Assembly (NCBI GenBank): GCA_023257495.1
Contig: JALRCC010000102.1
Span: 1 to 8,170 of the forward strand
Length of the DNA: 8,170 nt
Reading direction: 5' to 3'
Origin: Rugosibacter sp.
Lineage (GTDB): Bacteria > Pseudomonadota > Gammaproteobacteria > Burkholderiales > Rhodocyclaceae
The position numbers were made by a program, and so were the translations under genes. The notes beneath the pieces were generated by a model, which did not search any database, had not been told where the DNA came from, and saw only the letters and a list, made by a program, of their open reading frames with translations. Each line of letters begins with the position of its first letter. Position 1 is the first letter of the stretch. Shown in pieces: positions 1-8,170 of the stretch.

Positions 1-42
1 TTTCTCGAAGCCCATCCCTGCCGCCAGCGTCATTTGCTTCAT
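1..42 (-). CDS. IS5-family transposase, N-terminal 14 residues (partial)
   Basis: The minus-strand reading frame starts at ATG 42-40 and gives MKQMTLAAGMGFEK before it leaves the window. MKQMTLA followed within a few residues by GFE is a start I recognise from IS5-family DDE transposases. A good ribosome binding site, AAGGAA (53-48), sits 5 nt upstream of the start, which supports this start codon. The catalytic DDE domain is off the left edge, so whether the gene is intact cannot be judged. An in-frame ATG at 33 is possible, but it lies farther from the Shine-Dalgarno sequence. Confidence 0.7.
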   Translation of the reverse strand, partial: MKQMTLAAGMGFEK

Positions 43-119
43 TCTCGTTCCTTCAGTGAATCAATCTTCCCATCAGACATCTCAATAGAAAAATCGTTCA
101 CACCTTGTTCAGTGTTTCC
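1..119 (-). mobile_element. IS5-family insertion sequence, one end only (continues past left edge)
   Basis: This is the transposase-start end of an insertion sequence. Reading on the minus strand, the transposase start codon at 42 is preceded by about 77 nt of non-coding sequence that ends in a terminal-repeat-like string, GGAAACACTGAACAAGG (119 down to 103). Immediately outside is TTAA (123-120), which fits the YTAR-type short target of many IS5-family elements. Family assignment rests on the transposase N-terminus. The outer boundary is inferred, because the other end and the second copy of the target repeat are outside the window. The element lies about 30 bp beyond the stop of the BrkB-like gene and does not interrupt a visible reading frame. 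Confidence 0.6.
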
Positions 120-123
120 TTAA
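103..123 (-). repeat. Putative IS terminal inverted repeat end plus TTAA target site
   Basis: The minus strand reads TTAA (123-120) then GGAAACACTGAACAAGG (119-103). The GGAAAC-CTGAA-AAG pattern resembles terminal repeats of IS5-group elements as I remember them, and TTAA matches a YTAR target. The partner repeat is not in the window, so this is a pattern-based call only. Confidence 0.4.
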
Positions 124-149
124 GAAAAAATGCTTAATTAATCCATTAT

Positions 150-968
150 CTAGTTGCGGACACAACCAGGCAGCTCTGCGACAACGAGCGCTGATGTTAA
201 AACAATAAGCCATGAGGCATAAAGCCATATTAAAAAAACCGGCACAGCAGAAAACACGCCGTAGATTATGGCGTTAGATGTATAGCTAGTAATAAATAAG
301 GTAAAGAGCTTTTGAGCACCCACAATACCCAGTGCTGCAAAAGTTCCACCAACCACAGCATGTAAAAACATCACTGGCTTATTCGGAACAGCCCAATAAA
401 GCAAACTAAACAGTGTCGCCATGAGCAACAATGGCAGCAAGCTACGGGTAACAAACAAACGCACCCAAAGAGGCTCATCGATCAACCCAAATGACAGGCT
501 GGTGACTAAAGCCACCGCAATGAGCCCCCCTCCCAATAGAAGGGGGCCCACAGTAATTGCAAGGCCATGCATAGCTAAACGCCGAAAAATTGGCCGGACT
601 TTTTTGACACGCCATATCTGGTTGAAAATACGCTCAATAGTAAGCATTTGCATCACTGCAGTGATCCCCAGTGCGAACACGCCAAAAAAAGTCACACGCC
701 CAACTCGCCCTGCAAACTGACTCACATACTTAGCGATGACAATACCCGCCTTATCTGGCAGCAGATTTGCAAGCAAAAACTTCTCAATAGCATGCCCAAG
801 CCCAACACTGGCAGGTAACATGGAGATAATCGCGAAACCAACCGCAATCATGGGAACCAAGCCAAGCAGACTAACAAAAGATAAAGCCGCTGCAGTTTGC
901 GTACATTGCTCTCCGCGAAAACGTTGTACAACGCGAGAAAATAGTCGAAAAGGAAAAAGCAGCCACAT
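150..968 (-). CDS. YihY/virulence factor BrkB family inner-membrane protein
   Basis: This is a 272-residue polytopic membrane protein. Hydrophobic segments lie at roughly residues 26-50, 92-112, 132-160, 175-195, 200-222 and 236-264, giving about six helices. Family hallmarks are the N-terminal QTAAALSF...GLVPM block (24-40), the IERIFNQIWRV stretch (111-121) that follows the second helix, and the C-terminal YGVFSAVPVFLIWLYASWLIVL block (236-257). The family was once annotated as ribonuclease BN and as a Bordetella serum-resistance factor; the molecular function is not established. Length is close to E. coli YihY, though some relatives have a soluble C-terminal extension that is absent here. 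There is no clear Shine-Dalgarno sequence before ATG 968, but the start matches where the family normally begins. It is transcribed divergently from the wrbA-like gene, and an IS end lies just downstream. Confidence 0.9.
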   Translation of the reverse strand: MWLLFPFRLFSRVVQRFRGEQCTQTAAALSFVSLLGLVPMIAVGFAIISMLPASVGLGHAIEKFLLANLLPDKAGIVIAKYVSQFAGRVGRVTFFGVFALGITAVMQMLTIERIFNQIWRVKKVRPIFRRLAMHGLAITVGPLLLGGGLIAVALVTSLSFGLIDEPLWVRLFVTRSLLPLLLMATLFSLLYWAVPNKPVMFLHAVVGGTFAALGIVGAQKLFTLFITSYTSNAIIYGVFSAVPVFLIWLYASWLIVLTSALVVAELPGCVRN

Positions 969-1975
<1,007 letters not shown>

Positions 1976-1992
<17 letters not shown>

Positions 1993-3514
1993 GCCTTTCC
2001 TTCCTTGAACTCAGCGTGTTCAAAGCATGGATATAGGCTTTTGCCGAGGCAACGACAATATCGGTGTCTGCGCCCTGCCCATTGACTATGCGCCCATCTT
2101 TAGCAAGCCGAACGGTCACTTCGCCTTGCGCATCCGTCCCGGTAGTAATCGCAGTGACTGAATACAGCAAGAGCTCGACTCCACTCGCAACGATACTTTC
2201 AATCGCCTTGAACGTCGCATCAACAGGCCCGCTACCGGTCGCTTCTGCTTCTTTTTCAACGCCTTCAGTTGAGATAATAAGCCGTGCCAATGGTGGCTCA
2301 CCCGTTTCGGAATGAAACATGGATGAAACAAGCGAATAGCGTTCGGTCTCTGGTGTCACAGCCTCATCACTCATCAGTGCATGCAGATCCTCATCAAAGA
2401 TTTCATGCTTTTTATCGGCCAGATCTTTAAACCGCATAAATGCTGCATTCAGCACCTGTTCGCTATCCACTTCTATGCCAAGCTCCTTTAAGCGTGCCCG
2501 AAATGCAGTTCGCCCCGAAAGTTTTCCTAAAACAAGTTTATTGGCATTCCAGCCAACATCTTCAGCACACATGATTTCGTAAGTTTCTCGATGCTTCAAT
2601 ACACCATCCTGATGAATACCCGATTCATGAGCAAAAGCATTGGCACCCACAATCGCCTTGTTAGGCTGAACCGGGAATCCGGTGATACTCGAAACCATCT
2701 TGGAGGCTGGCACAATTTGCGTTGCATCAATGCGGGTCTCGCACGAAAAAATATCCTGCCTCGTGCGAACGGCCATGACAATTTCCTCAAGTGCCGCATT
2801 CCCTGCGCGCTCACCCAAGCCATTAATCGTGCACTCAACTTGACGCGCGCCGGCCATTACAGCAGCCAGACTATTGGCAACTGCCAGTCCAAGATCATTG
2901 TGGCAATGTACTGACCAGATCACTTTATCTGAATTGGGAATGCGTTCACGTAATTGCCTGATGCGTTCAGCGAATTGCTCAGGCAAGTTATAGCCGACCG
3001 TATCAGGAATATTGATCGTTGTTGCCCCTTCTTTGATTACTGCCTCAATCACACGGCAGAGAAAGCTCAATTCAGAACGGCCAGCGTCTTCACATGAGAA
3101 CTCAACATCATCAATCCCATTGCGCGCGAAGCGCACTGCGCTTTTTGCAGCAGAAATTACTTCATCTGGCGACATGCGTAACTTCTTCTCCATATGAATA
3201 GGACTCGTCGCTAGGAAGGTGTGAATACGGCCTGACGCTGCAGGTTTGATAGCCTCTAAAGCCCTTGATATGTCTTTATCAAAAGCACGGCTAAGGGCAG
3301 CCACGGTTGAATTCTTAATTGCCTCAGCAACTGCTTTAACCGCTGCGAAATCCCCGTTGGAAGCGGCAGGGAATCCAGCCTCAATCACATTCACATGCAT
3401 ACGCTCAAGCTGCCGCGCAATGCGTAACTTTTCCTCCTTGGTCATTGAGGCACCAGGGCTTTGCTCGCCGTCACGCAACGTCGTATCGAAAATAATCAAT
3501 TGTTCCTTGGACAT
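1976..3514 (-). CDS. leuA: 2-isopropylmalate synthase
   Basis: LeuA condenses acetyl-CoA with 2-ketoisovalerate, the first committed step of leucine biosynthesis, in the cytoplasm. The 512-residue protein has the HMGL-like TIM barrel first: [12 protein letters not shown] (10-21) with metal ligand D15, then SVHCHNDLG (201-209) with ligands H203 and H205, and [14 protein letters not shown] (231-244). The HESGIHQDG signature (296-304) follows. The C-terminal LeuA regulatory domain spans about 390-512, where leucine normally binds for feedback inhibition. Length matches the long bacterial form. An in-frame ATG at 3556 would add 14 residues ([14 protein letters not shown]), but the start at 3514 is preferred because a perfect AAGGAG lies 6 nt upstream and family members begin at this [18 protein letters not shown]. 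It lies downstream of pssA, probably with its own promoter. The 3' end overlaps the DUF2069 gene by 17 bp. Confidence 0.97.
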
Positions 3515-3520
3515 GCTGAT

Positions 3521-3526
3521 CTCCTT
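3521..3526 (-). promoter_or_regulatory. leuA Shine-Dalgarno (AAGGAG) fixing the start at 3514
   Basis: AAGGAG reads on the minus strand at 3526-3521, 6 nt before ATG 3514. It is the strongest ribosome binding site in the window and decides against the upstream in-frame ATG at 3556. A five-base string GCCTC lies just upstream of it and could pair with GAGGC about 27 nt earlier (just inside 3565), a possible but unproven way to affect initiation. Confidence 0.8.
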
Positions 3527-3606
3527 GAGGCATTCAAAAATAGACAAACGTAACAAAGCCTCTCCGTGTGGAGCTGCTTCAAATTAACCGGATAAGGGGG
3601 ATAGGT

Positions 3607-3732
3607 TTATTTATGCGCGCAGCGCAGCAGCGGCAAAGGCTTTGCTCGCAACGAACGGCGCAAAACAAGCGCGCCAAATAAGGCGGAAGTTAGCGCAAAA
3701 AATGCAAACTGAGAAAATGTCGTCGAAACCAT
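3607..3732 (-). CDS. Possible 41-residue ORF in the leuA leader (small membrane peptide or spurious)
   Basis: The 266-bp gap between pssA and leuA holds one minus-strand ORF, ATG 3732 to TAA 3607. It encodes a hydrophobic stretch (residues about 6-24, FSQFAFFALTSALFGALVL) followed by a basic tail rich in Arg and Lys (25-41), as in a single-pass small membrane protein. Eight of 41 residues are leucine, but they are scattered rather than clustered as in the classical enteric leu attenuator peptide. There is no good Shine-Dalgarno sequence, and the predicted transcription start falls at or next to the ATG, so translation would have to be leaderless. I do not recognise the protein. It may be a real small protein, a leader peptide, or chance. 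Confidence 0.3.
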   Translation of the reverse strand: MVSTTFSQFAFFALTSALFGALVLRRSLRAKPLPLLRCAHK

Positions 3733-3738
3733 GGCCTG

Positions 3739-3767
3739 ACTATAAATGCTTTATTCTTTTGTTGCAA
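3739..3767 (-). promoter_or_regulatory. Putative sigma-70 promoter for leuA
   Basis: On the minus strand a -35-like TTGCAA (3767-3762) is followed after exactly 17 bp by a -10-like TATAGT (3744-3739). The -10 box matches consensus at five of six positions and the -35 at four of six. The implied start of transcription is near 3732, giving leuA a leader of about 215 nt. It lies directly after the pssA stop codon, which suggests leuA can be expressed independently of psd-pssA. No experimental support is available. Confidence 0.45.
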
Positions 3768-3780
3768 TACGTTTGAGACG

Positions 3781-4548
3781 TTACCTGCGCTGTTTTTTCC
3801 AACGCCACGCAAACACAATATAACCGGATACGGCGTAACTCAAAAATAGCATAAACAAAACCCCAGGAGGATAGGATGACACAAACGCAAAACCTAGCGC
3901 GATCACAGCAACCATCATGAAGGGTACGCTTTTTTTAAGATTGATCTCCTTGCCAGACCAATACGGAATATTGCTAACCATCGTAATCCCTGAGAAAACA
4001 GTCAAAACGCAAGCAAACCAGCGCGCATCTTCCCCCGTGACTTCAAGATCGAGTAATACCCAAACCAGACCAGCAATCAAAGCTGCTGCCGCAGGGCTGG
4101 GCAAACCCTGGAAATATCGCTTATCCATTGTCCCCAAATTGGTGTTGAATCGAGCTAAACGCAGTGCAGCGCCAACGCAGTAGATAAAAGCAGCAATCCA
4201 GCCCAGCTTGCCTAATCCTTTTAATGCCCATTCGTACACTACCAATGCTGGGGCAACGCCGAAAGAAACCATATCGGAAAGTGAATCATACTCAGCGCCA
4301 AATGCGCTTTGCGTGTTCGTCATGCGCGCAACACGCCCGTCCAGCCCATCCAAAACCATGGCAATAAAAATCGCTATGGCAGAGTATTCAAACCGACTAT
4401 TCATAGCCTGCACAATGGCATAAAAGCCCGCAAACAAAGCAGCGGTCGTTAAGAGATTAGGCAACAGATAAATTCCCCGTCGACGAGGATCAGGACTTGG
4501 CAGCGTTTTTTCTGGCCGGAGGGGCGGTATGGGAGGTAAGGCACTCAT
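3781..4548 (-). CDS. pssA: CDP-diacylglycerol--serine O-phosphatidyltransferase
   Basis: PssA makes phosphatidylserine from CDP-diacylglycerol and L-serine in the inner membrane, the step before decarboxylation by Psd. The 255-residue protein is of the integral-membrane CDP-alcohol phosphatidyltransferase type, not the E. coli phospholipase-D-like PssA. The family motif DG-x2-AR-x8-G-x3-D-x3-D is complete: D70, G71, A74, R75, G84, D88, D92. A proline-rich cytoplasmic N-terminus (1-24) precedes about six to eight hydrophobic segments, ending in a basic tail (WRWKKQRR). It starts 30 bp after the psd stop in the same direction, so the two form a phosphatidylethanolamine synthesis pair. The Shine-Dalgarno sequence is weak. 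The start at 4548 matches the usual family N-terminus well enough, but a nearby alternative cannot be excluded. Confidence 0.95.
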   Translation of the reverse strand: MSALPPIPPLRPEKTLPSPDPRRRGIYLLPNLLTTAALFAGFYAIVQAMNSRFEYSAIAIFIAMVLDGLDGRVARMTNTQSAFGAEYDSLSDMVSFGVAPALVVYEWALKGLGKLGWIAAFIYCVGAALRLARFNTNLGTMDKRYFQGLPSPAAAALIAGLVWVLLDLEVTGEDARWFACVLTVFSGITMVSNIPYWSGKEINLKKSVPFMMVAVIALGFAFVSSYPPGVLFMLFLSYAVSGYIVFAWRWKKQRR

Positions 4549-4578
4549 ATTTTTTGCGAAAGCAATTTTTTAGGCACG

Positions 4579-5223
4579 TCAAGGCAGCTCGGCAAGAATG
4601 GTCGACGTTGCTTTTACCGTCTCACCAACGCCGACTTTTATGCAAGTTTCAAGAGGCAAGTAAAGATCAACACGCGAACCAAAACGAATAAATCCATATC
4701 GCTGGCCACGGGTCATTTGGTCCCCACGCTCAACATAACAAAGTATCCGTCGTGCAATTAATCCCGCAACCTGAACACAGGTGATATCAACTCCATCGCG
4801 TGTTCGCAAGTGCAAAGCATTGCGTTCGTTTTCAAGCGAAGCCTTATCCAGTGAGGCATTTAAAAACTTACCCGGATGGTACCAGCGATTCATGATTTCA
4901 CCATCTACTGGACTACGATTTGAATGGACGTTAAATACATTCATGAAAACGCTGATTTTCACGCACTCTCGATCAAGCCAAGGGTCGCGTGCTGGCTCGA
5001 TGACGACAATACGTCCATCCGCTGGTGAAAGAACACTTTTTTCACCTTGTGGAATTGGACGCGCAGGGTCGCGAAAAAACTGGAGGCAAAACGCAAAGAA
5101 AATCCAGAATGGAATACTCCATGCCCAACCCCAAAAATAAAAACTTACTATTCCGGCAACCAATGCGCAGAAAATAAAAAACCAGCCTTCGCGCGCAAGA
5201 ATAGGATGTGGATAAGAATTCAT
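4579..5223 (-). CDS. psd: Phosphatidylserine decarboxylase proenzyme, short form
   Basis: Psd removes CO2 from phosphatidylserine to give phosphatidylethanolamine at the inner membrane. It is made as a proenzyme that cleaves itself before a serine, which becomes the pyruvoyl cofactor. Here the cleavage site is G182-S183 in [11 protein letters not shown] (180-190), so the beta chain would be residues 1-182 and the short alpha chain 183-214. Other conserved blocks are [11 protein letters not shown] (66-76), [11 protein letters not shown] (98-108) with the likely catalytic H100, and [10 protein letters not shown] (132-141). Two hydrophobic segments at about 14-30 and 34-50 anchor the N-terminus. 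The length of 214 fits the short class found in many betaproteobacteria, rather than the ~320-residue E. coli form. Start ATG 5223 has no good Shine-Dalgarno sequence. It is the first gene after the ilv terminator, so its promoter should lie at about 5224-5290, where I see only weak boxes. Confidence 0.95.
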   Translation of the reverse strand: MNSYPHPILAREGWFFIFCALVAGIVSFYFWGWAWSIPFWIFFAFCLQFFRDPARPIPQGEKSVLSPADGRIVVIEPARDPWLDRECVKISVFMNVFNVHSNRSPVDGEIMNRWYHPGKFLNASLDKASLENERNALHLRTRDGVDITCVQVAGLIARRILCYVERGDQMTRGQRYGFIRFGSRVDLYLPLETCIKVGVGETVKATSTILAELP

Positions 5224-5292
5224 AGGTAGTGTTTAGCTATCGACCGAAAATGACATGTTAAATGTTAATGAAGTTTCACCAAAACGGGGAAC

Positions 5293-5323
5293 AAAAAAGG
5301 CACAGCATGGCTGTGCCTTTTTT
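5293..5323 (-). terminator. Strong intrinsic terminator after ilvC
   Basis: A perfect inverted repeat with 14-base arms, AAAAAAGGCACAGC and GCTGTGCCTTTTTT, is separated by a 3-base loop. The GGCACAGC/GCTGTGCC core forms an 8-bp stem flanked by six A and six T, so it can terminate in both directions. It begins 19 bp beyond the ilvC stop codon and separates the ilv transcript from psd-pssA. Confidence 0.93.
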
Positions 5324-5341
5324 ACTTTCTTTCCGGCGAAA

Positions 5342-6361
<1,020 letters not shown>

Positions 6362-6386
6362 TTATTGTTCCTTAGTTTCAAAAAAA

Positions 6387-6878
6387 TTAAACCTTGAGAA
6401 TACGGTCACCACGACCGATACCACAAACGCCCGTACGAACCGTTTCCAAGACAAGTGAATGTTCTATAACCTCAAGAAAGGCATCTAGTTTAGAACAGTC
6501 TCCTGTTAATTCGATCACATACGACGACTCCGTTACATCGACAATGCGCCCTCGAAAAATATCCGCAATACGCTTCATTTCTTCGCGATCTTTGCCGGCA
6601 GCGCGAACCTTGACTAACATCAACTCACGCTCAATATGCGGAGCCTCTGATAGATCAACCACTTTGACGACATCAATAAGCTTGTTCAGTTGCTTTGTGA
6701 TTTGCTCAATGACACTATCAGAGCCACTGCTGACAATAGTCATCCGCGACAATGACGGGTCTTCCGTTGCTGCCACAGTGAGTGACTCAATATTGAAAGC
6801 CCGCGCAGAAAAAAGACCCGACACACGCGACAAGGCACCCGCTTCATTTTCAATAAGAATGGAAATGATGTGTCTCAT
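6387..6878 (-). CDS. ilvH: Acetolactate synthase small (regulatory) subunit
   Basis: This ACT-domain subunit activates the large subunit of acetolactate synthase and confers valine feedback inhibition. The 163-residue length is standard. The N-terminal ACT domain (about 3-77) contains the IENEAGALSRVSGLFSARAFNIESL region, with N11, G14 and N29, positions whose mutation in E. coli IlvH relieves valine inhibition; all three are the wild-type residues here. The C-terminal domain (about 84-158) includes ELMLVKVRA and FRGRIVDVTESSYVIELTG. Its start is only 2 bp beyond the stop of the upstream acetolactate-synthase-type ORF, with AGAGGA inside the end of that ORF as ribosome binding site, so translation is probably coupled. 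The subunit looks fully functional, which contrasts with the broken-looking large subunit next to it. Confidence 0.97.
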   Translation of the reverse strand: MRHIISILIENEAGALSRVSGLFSARAFNIESLTVAATEDPSLSRMTIVSSGSDSVIEQITKQLNKLIDVVKVVDLSEAPHIERELMLVKVRAAGKDREEMKRIADIFRGRIVDVTESSYVIELTGDCSKLDAFLEVIEHSLVLETVRTGVCGIGRGDRILKV

Positions 6879-6880
6879 AC

Positions 6881-8170
6881 TTATAAATCCTCTGCCAAAA
6901 TCATGTCTGACAACCCCTTACCGGCAGCAATCATTGGATAAACGTTGGCCGTCTGGTCTGTTATAAAGTCCATGAACACCAGATCATTTCGATGCTTCGT
7001 AAATGCCTCACGCAATGCCGGCTCAACATCTGCAGGGCGCTCTATCAGCATGCCTACATGTCCATACGCCTCAGCCAACTTCACAAAGTCGGGCAAAGCA
7101 TTCACGTAGGATTCAGCATGCCGATCACCATGGAACATCTGTTGCCATTGGCGAACCATCCCGAGATAGCGGTTATTCAAATTAATGATTTTTATGGGCA
7201 AACGAAATTGTTTAGCTGTTGACAACTCTTGAATATTCATCTGAATTGAGGCTTCGCCGGTAACACAAGCAACCGTTGCCTCCGGATTGGCAAATCGTAC
7301 GCCCATGGCGTAAGGCAAACCAACACCCATGGTTCCCAACCCTCCCGAGTTAATCCAGCGCCGGGGTTTATCAAACTTGTAATACTGAGCTGCCCACATT
7401 TGATGCTGACCAACATCAGATGTAATAAATGCATCACCGCAGTCGAGTTCCTCCAAGGCCTTGATATCGAGTGGCTTGCGCAGATTGCGTCCGGTTTCCT
7501 TCTTGGGCACAAATGGCTTGGCACTGCTGAGTTTAGCCGGCTCCGCCTTCACACTATTGCGAGTTGAAATGTCCTTGCTGGGACTGCCGAGCGCTTCATC
7601 CGACATCGTCACTGATGGTTCTTCGTTGTCTTCCGCATTAAATGGCAATTCAGAGTGAGCCAAAGCAGAATCAGGCCGTTCATGGACCATGTCTGGCGAT
7701 TCGGTCATGACATCTTCGATCACAGTTCCATCGATATCTGAGGCGACCTCTTGAGTTCCTTCGGTACCCGCTATCCGCTCGGAGTCCTGAGCGTCGACAC
7801 CATCTGCGTGCATTGCGGCGTCGTCGGAAACGTTGCTGTTCTCGGCAAGCGATTCATCGGGTGGTAGATCGGCGATGCGTACATTCTCAATCTCTTCCGC
7901 ATCCGAGTGGGTTTGAGCGCTCTGGGTGACTTTAATGACCCAATAGAAGAGGGATGCAAAGTGGTTCGATCCCAACGCGGCCATTTGCTCCGCAATCAGC
8001 CCTTCCTCGTCTTCCAACTCGGTCAGCGAGACTTCGGATGTCCAAGCTGCTGCAAGCTGGATACGAGGCTCCTCACGCCACCCCGTGCCATCCGAACCCT
8101 CCTGCGACAACCCGCTCCGGGGGAATGCAAGCATCACAACGGCAACCAGAACAAGCTTCCAAATGGAACG
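6881..8170 (-). CDS. Chimeric ORF: acidic secreted-type N-terminus joined to the ThDP domain of acetolactate synthase large subunit (partial at right edge)
   Basis: The frame is open from the right edge to TAA 6881 (429 codons plus stop). Its last 185 residues, from [15 protein letters not shown] (from 7438 downward) to ILAEDL, are clearly the C-terminal pyrophosphate-binding domain of acetolactate synthase large subunit (ilvI/ilvB): [22 protein letters not shown] (in place of the usual TGDGSIQMN), and [14 protein letters not shown]. The PYR and central domains, about the first 375-390 residues of a normal ~570-residue enzyme, are missing. In their place is unrelated sequence starting with a signal-peptide-like segment ([16 protein letters not shown]) that reaches the window edge, then an acidic, low-complexity region. 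GTG 8137 and ATG 8134 are in frame, but the likelier start is outside the window. As it stands the product should not be an active synthase, because ThDP needs both PYR and PP domains. It could be a real deletion fusion or an assembly chimera. Confidence 0.8.
   Translation of the reverse strand, partial: RSIWKLVLVAVVMLAFPRSGLSQEGSDGTGWREEPRIQLAAAWTSEVSLTELEDEEGLIAEQMAALGSNHFASLFYWVIKVTQSAQTHSDAEEIENVRIADLPPDESLAENSNVSDDAAMHADGVDAQDSERIAGTEGTQEVASDIDGTVIEDVMTESPDMVHERPDSALAHSELPFNAEDNEEPSVTMSDEALGSPSKDISTRNSVKAEPAKLSSAKPFVPKKETGRNLRKPLDIKALEELDCGDAFITSDVGQHQMWAAQYYKFDKPRRWINSGGLGTMGVGLPYAMGVRFANPEATVACVTGEASIQMNIQELSTAKQFRLPIKIINLNNRYLGMVRQWQQMFHGDRHAESYVNALPDFVKLAEAYGHVGMLIERPADVEPALREAFTKHRNDLVFMDFITDQTANVYPMIAAGKGLSDMILAEDL
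7442..8170 (-). other. Non-acetolactate-synthase 5' part of the chimeric ORF (unidentified secreted acidic protein fragment)
   Basis: I do not recognise this protein. It opens with a basic then hydrophobic run, [16 protein letters not shown], ending near GLSQEG, which resembles a Sec signal peptide whose first residues are off the edge. A short region with [11 protein letters not shown] follows. Then comes an acidic stretch: counting from GTG 8137 as residue 1, residues 79-181 hold 31 Asp/Glu and only three Arg/Lys. It ends with a Lys/Pro-rich linker (about 197-224) and a helix-like LDIKALEEL. This section is visibly more GC rich than the rest of the window and uses codons such as TCG, GAG and GAC more often. 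It most likely belongs to another gene that has been joined to ilvI. Confidence 0.6.

Noticed and set aside
3515..3556. Longer leuA start at ATG 3556 (adds [14 protein letters not shown])
   Set aside because: A perfect AAGGAG lies 6 nt before ATG 3514, and the protein from there begins as the family does; the extra 14 residues look non-conserved and would include the ribosome binding site as coding sequence.
2064..3587. Several plus-strand frames opposite leuA
   Set aside because: Shadows of a strongly supported enzyme gene; compositions are typical of antisense translation.
3613..3681. Plus-strand 22-codon ATG frame (MRAAQQRQRL...) in the pssA-leuA gap, and the GC-rich GCGCGCAGCGCAGCAGCGG run as a repeat element
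   Set aside because: No ribosome binding site and opposite to all transcription here; the run is short, imperfect and not repeated elsewhere in the window.
5224..5290. Possible psd promoter (TTGGTG ... TAACAT)
   Set aside because: Only three of six and four of six matches to consensus at 16-bp spacing; a promoter is expected here but these boxes are not convincing.
6394..6966. 190-codon plus-strand frame opposite ilvH
   Set aside because: Ser/Arg/Ile-rich antisense frame over a fully conserved IlvH; its length is a by-product of ilvH codon usage.
6881..8170. Reading the chimeric ORF as a new two-domain signalling or secreted ThDP enzyme system
   Set aside because: The PP domain alone cannot hold ThDP productively, the operon context is plain branched-chain amino acid synthesis, and the composition break points to a join; kept as a finding, not as a functional claim.

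Overview
The window reads as a chromosomal segment of a betaproteobacterium, most like the Nitrosomonadales (Nitrosomonas, Gallionella or methylotroph relatives). The evidence is the gene order acetolactate synthase (large, small) - ilvC - psd - pssA - leuA on one strand, a short class I IlvC, and a ThDP motif variant (GEAS instead of GDGS) that I recall from betaproteobacterial IlvI. The taxonomic assignment is inference from recalled synteny and protein signatures; no search was run.

Layout from left to right. Bases 1 to about 119 are the end of an IS5-family insertion sequence whose transposase starts at 42 and runs off the left edge. Next is a YihY/BrkB-family membrane protein on the minus strand (150-968). 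A 68-bp divergent gap separates it from a plus-strand pair: a WrbA-like flavodoxin-fold quinone reductase (1037-1630) and a DUF2069 membrane protein (1627-1992), coupled by an ATGA overlap. The DUF2069 gene overlaps the 3' end of leuA tail to tail. Everything from leuA to the right edge is on the minus strand.

The minus-strand biosynthetic block is transcribed right to left. First comes an ORF ending in the ThDP-binding domain of acetolactate synthase (6881 to the edge), then ilvH and ilvC, closed by a strong hairpin terminator at 5293-5323. After it come psd and pssA, the two steps that make phosphatidylethanolamine from CDP-diacylglycerol and serine. Finally there is leuA, which commits 2-ketoisovalerate to leucine. 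leuA appears to have its own promoter (TTGCAA - 17 bp - TATAGT) and a leader of roughly 215 nt that contains a possible 41-residue ORF. IlvI/IlvH and IlvC supply intermediates for valine, isoleucine and (through ketoisovalerate) LeuA.

The one real anomaly is the rightmost ORF. Only the last ~185 residues are acetolactate synthase. The preceding ~245 residues are an unrelated, very acidic sequence that begins with what looks like a secretion signal and has a visibly more GC-rich, TCG/GAG/GAC-rich codon style. The join lies at about 7436-7450, almost exactly at the start of the ThDP pyrophosphate domain. It is either a genuine deletion/recombination fusion or an assembly chimera, and from sequence alone I favour the less exciting explanations. 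The rest of the window is ordinary housekeeping sequence; I see no CRISPR array, tRNA, rRNA or recognisable defence system.
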